64,000 bases of DNA from Echinicola soli. GTDB taxonomy: Bacteria > Bacteroidota > Bacteroidia > Cytophagales > Cyclobacteriaceae. Positions 61,803 to 64,000 of the stretch are shown here, piece after piece; the first letter of the stretch is position 1; every line of letters begins with the position of its first letter. The stretch lies in contig NZ_CP041253.1 of assembly GCF_006575665.1 (NCBI RefSeq), forward strand, positions 5,335,501-5,399,500, read 5' to 3'. Under the pieces are notes generated by a model that was given only the letters and a program-made list of their open reading frames with translations, was not told the origin of the DNA and ran no database searches. A program made the translations under genes and the position numbers.

Positions 61803-64000
61803 ATGAAAATATACAGGTTACTCGCATTCATATTACTTACCTTTTGCTGCTTGAGCACGATTGCTGAAGCCCAAAGTGGCGACCAGATCCTGGATGGCAT
61901 CGGGGAAACAGACCTGATTGCCCGATACCGCTTGGATGTAGATGCCAAAGACTGGTCACGAAACAACCTACATGCCCTGGTCAAAGGTGCTGATGCTGCC
62001 TTTATCAAAGACAAAAAATTCGGTAATGTGCTCTCCCTCTCCGGGAAAGAAAAGTCCTTTGTCTCCATTCCCGCCGAAACATTGACCGGAGTGGAATCAT
62101 TAAGTATTTGCGGGTGGGTATTCCTTCAAGACGATCGACAAGGCCAAGTAATTTTTGATATGGGGACAGATACCAAGAGCCACTTTTCGGTAAGTCCAGC
62201 AGGAAATGGAAGCAAAGGAGGTCTTATCACTCAAATCAGCACTGCAGCGGGAACAAAACATAAAACCCTTGCGAAAGCCCTCCCCATTGGCCAGTGGAGC
62301 CATATTGCCATTATCCTGGACATTCCATCCAAGTCGGTCAGCTATTACCTCAACGGCAAAAAAGCAGCAACAAGTGATGAGGTAGTCCTTGACCTGTCCA
62401 AGCTATTTGGAAACAATATGGGCCAAAACTACTTTTCCATTGGCAGGCCCTTGGCTACGGATGGTCCCTACCTGAATGCCAAACTGCATGATGTCAGAAT
62501 TTACCGGATTCCACTAAATCCAAGACAAGTAGCCAATATCTATGGCAAAGATGAAAACAGGGTAAACGAACGAAAAGAACCGCAGGATGTTTTCCAGGAA
62601 TTTCCTGCTGACCGCCCCCAGCTATTCAACGAATACCTGACAGGAGTGGACAATGTGCAGGTGGAAACGAAAGTGGGCCACCTCCCGCGACTTCCACGCT
62701 ACCTAAAAGGAAGGTACCGTGATGGCGTTGATGGCCCCATGGTACGGGTCATCTGGCCCGCCCCGAAAGACAACCGGACCGTACTTGAGGTAGGACAATA
62801 CACCATTACCGGAAAAATCCCCGGTTCATCTATAGCCCCTACGGCCACTGTAACCATCAAAGGGAAGGATAAAGGAGCTGCCCCTGAGCAGAACCTCGAG
62901 GCCTTTGGCCTGGGCGAGGTCACCTTGGATACCGATACACATGGCCATTCCTCCAAATTCATTGAAAACCGCGATAAATTCATCACCACCCTGGCCAAAA
63001 CCAATCCGGATGATTTCCTATACATGTTCCGAAACGCCTTTGGCCAACAGCAACCTGCAGGTTCCAAGCCACTGGGTGTCTGGGACAGTCAAGAAACCAA
63101 GTTACGCGGGCATGCGACTGGCCACTACTTGACGGCCATTGCCCAGGCTTACGCCAGCACCGGTTATGACCGGACACTTCAGTCCAATTTTGCCGAAAAG
63201 ATGGCGCATATGGTCAATACCCTTTTTGAATTGTCCCAAATGTCGGGAAAGCCAACTTCTTCAGGTAATGGACATACCGCTGATCCTACTGCAGTCCCCG
63301 TGGGACCGGGCAAGGCTTCCTATGACTCTGACTTGAGTGAAGAAGGTATTCGGACCGATTTCTGGAACTGGGGAGAGGGCTTTATCAGTGCCTACCCACC
63401 GGACCAGTTTATTATGCTCGAACAAGGCGCCAAATATGGTGGACAAAAAGACCAGGTCTGGGCACCCTACTACACCCTCCACAAGATCCTGGCAGGACTC
63501 ATGGATATTTATGAAGTAAGTGGCAATGAAAAAGCACTGGAAGTGGCCAAAGACATGGGATATTGGGTGGCAGCACGTCTTGGAAAACTCCCTACCGAAA
63601 CCCTGATCAGTATGTGGAACACCTATATTGCCGGGGAGTTTGGGGGAATGAACGAGGCCTTGTCGCGTCTCTACAGGATTACCAATGAGCCTCAATACCT
63701 GGAAGCGGCAAAATTATTTGACAACATCACCGTTTTTTATGGAAACTCAGACCATATCCACGGACTGGCCAAAAATGTGGATACCTTCAGGGGGCTACAC
63801 GCCAACCAGCATATTCCGCAAATCATGGGCACGCTGGAGATGTACCGCAACACCAAATCTGCGCCCTACTATCATATTGCAGACAACTTTTGGCATATGG
63901 CCACCAATGATTACATGTACAGTATCGGAGGGGTGGCCGGAGCCCGTACGCCGGCCAATGCCGAATGTTTCACCTCCGAACCCGCAACCTTGTACAAAAA
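61803..64000 (+). CDS. LamG-domain GH127-type glycoside hydrolase, 3' end outside window
   Basis: An uninterrupted frame from the ATG at 61803 to the window edge (732 codons, no stop). The signal peptide is MKIYRLLAFILL...IAEA-Q. A LamG/concanavalin-like domain (~35-245) contains SLSICGWVFLQDD and HIAIILDIPSKSVSYYLNGK. A bacterial Ig-like domain follows (~280-356, LPRLPRYLKGRYRDG, VGQYTITGKIPG). From ~364 the GH127/DUF1680 catalytic domain starts, with GVWDSQETKLRGHATGHYL, YTLHKILAGLMD and GEFGGMNEAL. The zinc-site residues should lie beyond the window edge. It is an exported beta-L-arabinofuranosidase-type enzyme, different in architecture from the GH127-like gene at 19888-21945. It is the only glycosidase on the plus strand. 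Confidence 0.9.
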   Translation, partial: MKIYRLLAFILLTFCCLSTIAEAQSGDQILDGIGETDLIARYRLDVDAKDWSRNNLHALVKGADAAFIKDKKFGNVLSLSGKEKSFVSIPAETLTGVESLSICGWVFLQDDRQGQVIFDMGTDTKSHFSVSPAGNGSKGGLITQISTAAGTKHKTLAKALPIGQWSHIAIILDIPSKSVSYYLNGKKAATSDEVVLDLSKLFGNNMGQNYFSIGRPLATDGPYLNAKLHDVRIYRIPLNPRQVANIYGKDENRVNERKEPQDVFQEFPADRPQLFNEYLTGVDNVQVETKVGHLPRLPRYLKGRYRDGVDGPMVRVIWPAPKDNRTVLEVGQYTITGKIPGSSIAPTATVTIKGKDKGAAPEQNLEAFGLGEVTLDTDTHGHSSKFIENRDKFITTLAKTNPDDFLYMFRNAFGQQQPAGSKPLGVWDSQETKLRGHATGHYLTAIAQAYASTGYDRTLQSNFAEKMAHMVNTLFELSQMSGKPTSSGNGHTADPTAVPVGPGKASYDSDLSEEGIRTDFWNWGEGFISAYPPDQFIMLEQGAKYGGQKDQVWAPYYTLHKILAGLMDIYEVSGNEKALEVAKDMGYWVAARLGKLPTETLISMWNTYIAGEFGGMNEALSRLYRITNEPQYLEAAKLFDNITVFYGNSDHIHGLAKNVDTFRGLHANQHIPQIMGTLEMYRNTKSAPYYHIADNFWHMATNDYMYSIGGVAGARTPANAECFTSEPATLYK

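Overview
The window looks like a chromosomal segment of a marine or polysaccharide-degrading Bacteroidota. The evidence is two SusC/SusD pairs, many secreted sulfatases and rhamnosidases, a PorP/SprF protein, a giant adhesin with a gliding-motility/type IX secretion C-terminus, an ECF sigma/FecR pair, and TAnnTTTG-type promoter elements with no Shine-Dalgarno-like leaders. Cytophagales, and within it a Cyclobacteriaceae (Echinicola/Cyclobacterium-like) genome, is my inference; no rRNA or tRNA gene is present to test it.

Region 1 (76-29028, all minus strand) is a large polysaccharide-utilisation locus. In transcription order it carries a nucleoside hydrolase, ribokinase and sugar transporter, a C-terminally extended sulfatase, a parallel beta-helix lipoprotein, a GH127-like enzyme, SusC, SusD, a sulfatase, a GH78 rhamnosidase, two sulfatases, a divergent GH78-like protein, two tandem GntR-type sensors, an alpha/beta-hydrolase esterase and a fifth sulfatase. 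The enzyme set points to a sulfated, rhamnose-containing and possibly acylated glycan with L-arabinofuranose-like residues. No polysaccharide lyase and no sulfatase-maturating enzyme lie in the window. A divergent LacI regulator (29349-30356) faces the nucleoside hydrolase across a perfect 16-bp palindrome.

Region 2 (30907-40533) holds a purple-acid-phosphatase-like lipoprotein on the plus strand. It converges on a sigma-FecR-SusC-SusD-EEP phosphodiesterase operon on the minus strand. Neither unit contains a glycosidase, so this SusCD system may serve a phosphoester-containing nutrient. Region 3 (40859-43691) is a NEW3-domain membrane protein followed by an ABC ATPase and permease, ending in a strong hairpin terminator.

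Region 4 (43973-61228) is the accessory part. It contains a 2700-residue MBG-repeat adhesin with its PorP/SprF partner, an orphan 345-residue protein, and a three-gene group (Mdp/tail-collar protein, coiled-coil protein, periplasmic-binding-like protein without a leader). It also contains a leaderless aerolysin-type beta-pore-forming protein and a NarL-type two-component operon with an overlapping 7-TM protein and a small PCPPDCG protein. Two ~400-bp non-coding elements with imperfect terminal inverted repeats and perfect 8-bp target duplications (43973-44371, 57028-57433) sit here; they look like ISL3-type MITEs. The window ends inside a plus-strand LamG-GH127 gene.

The best candidates for something undescribed are the leaderless pore-former neighbourhood and the MITE family.
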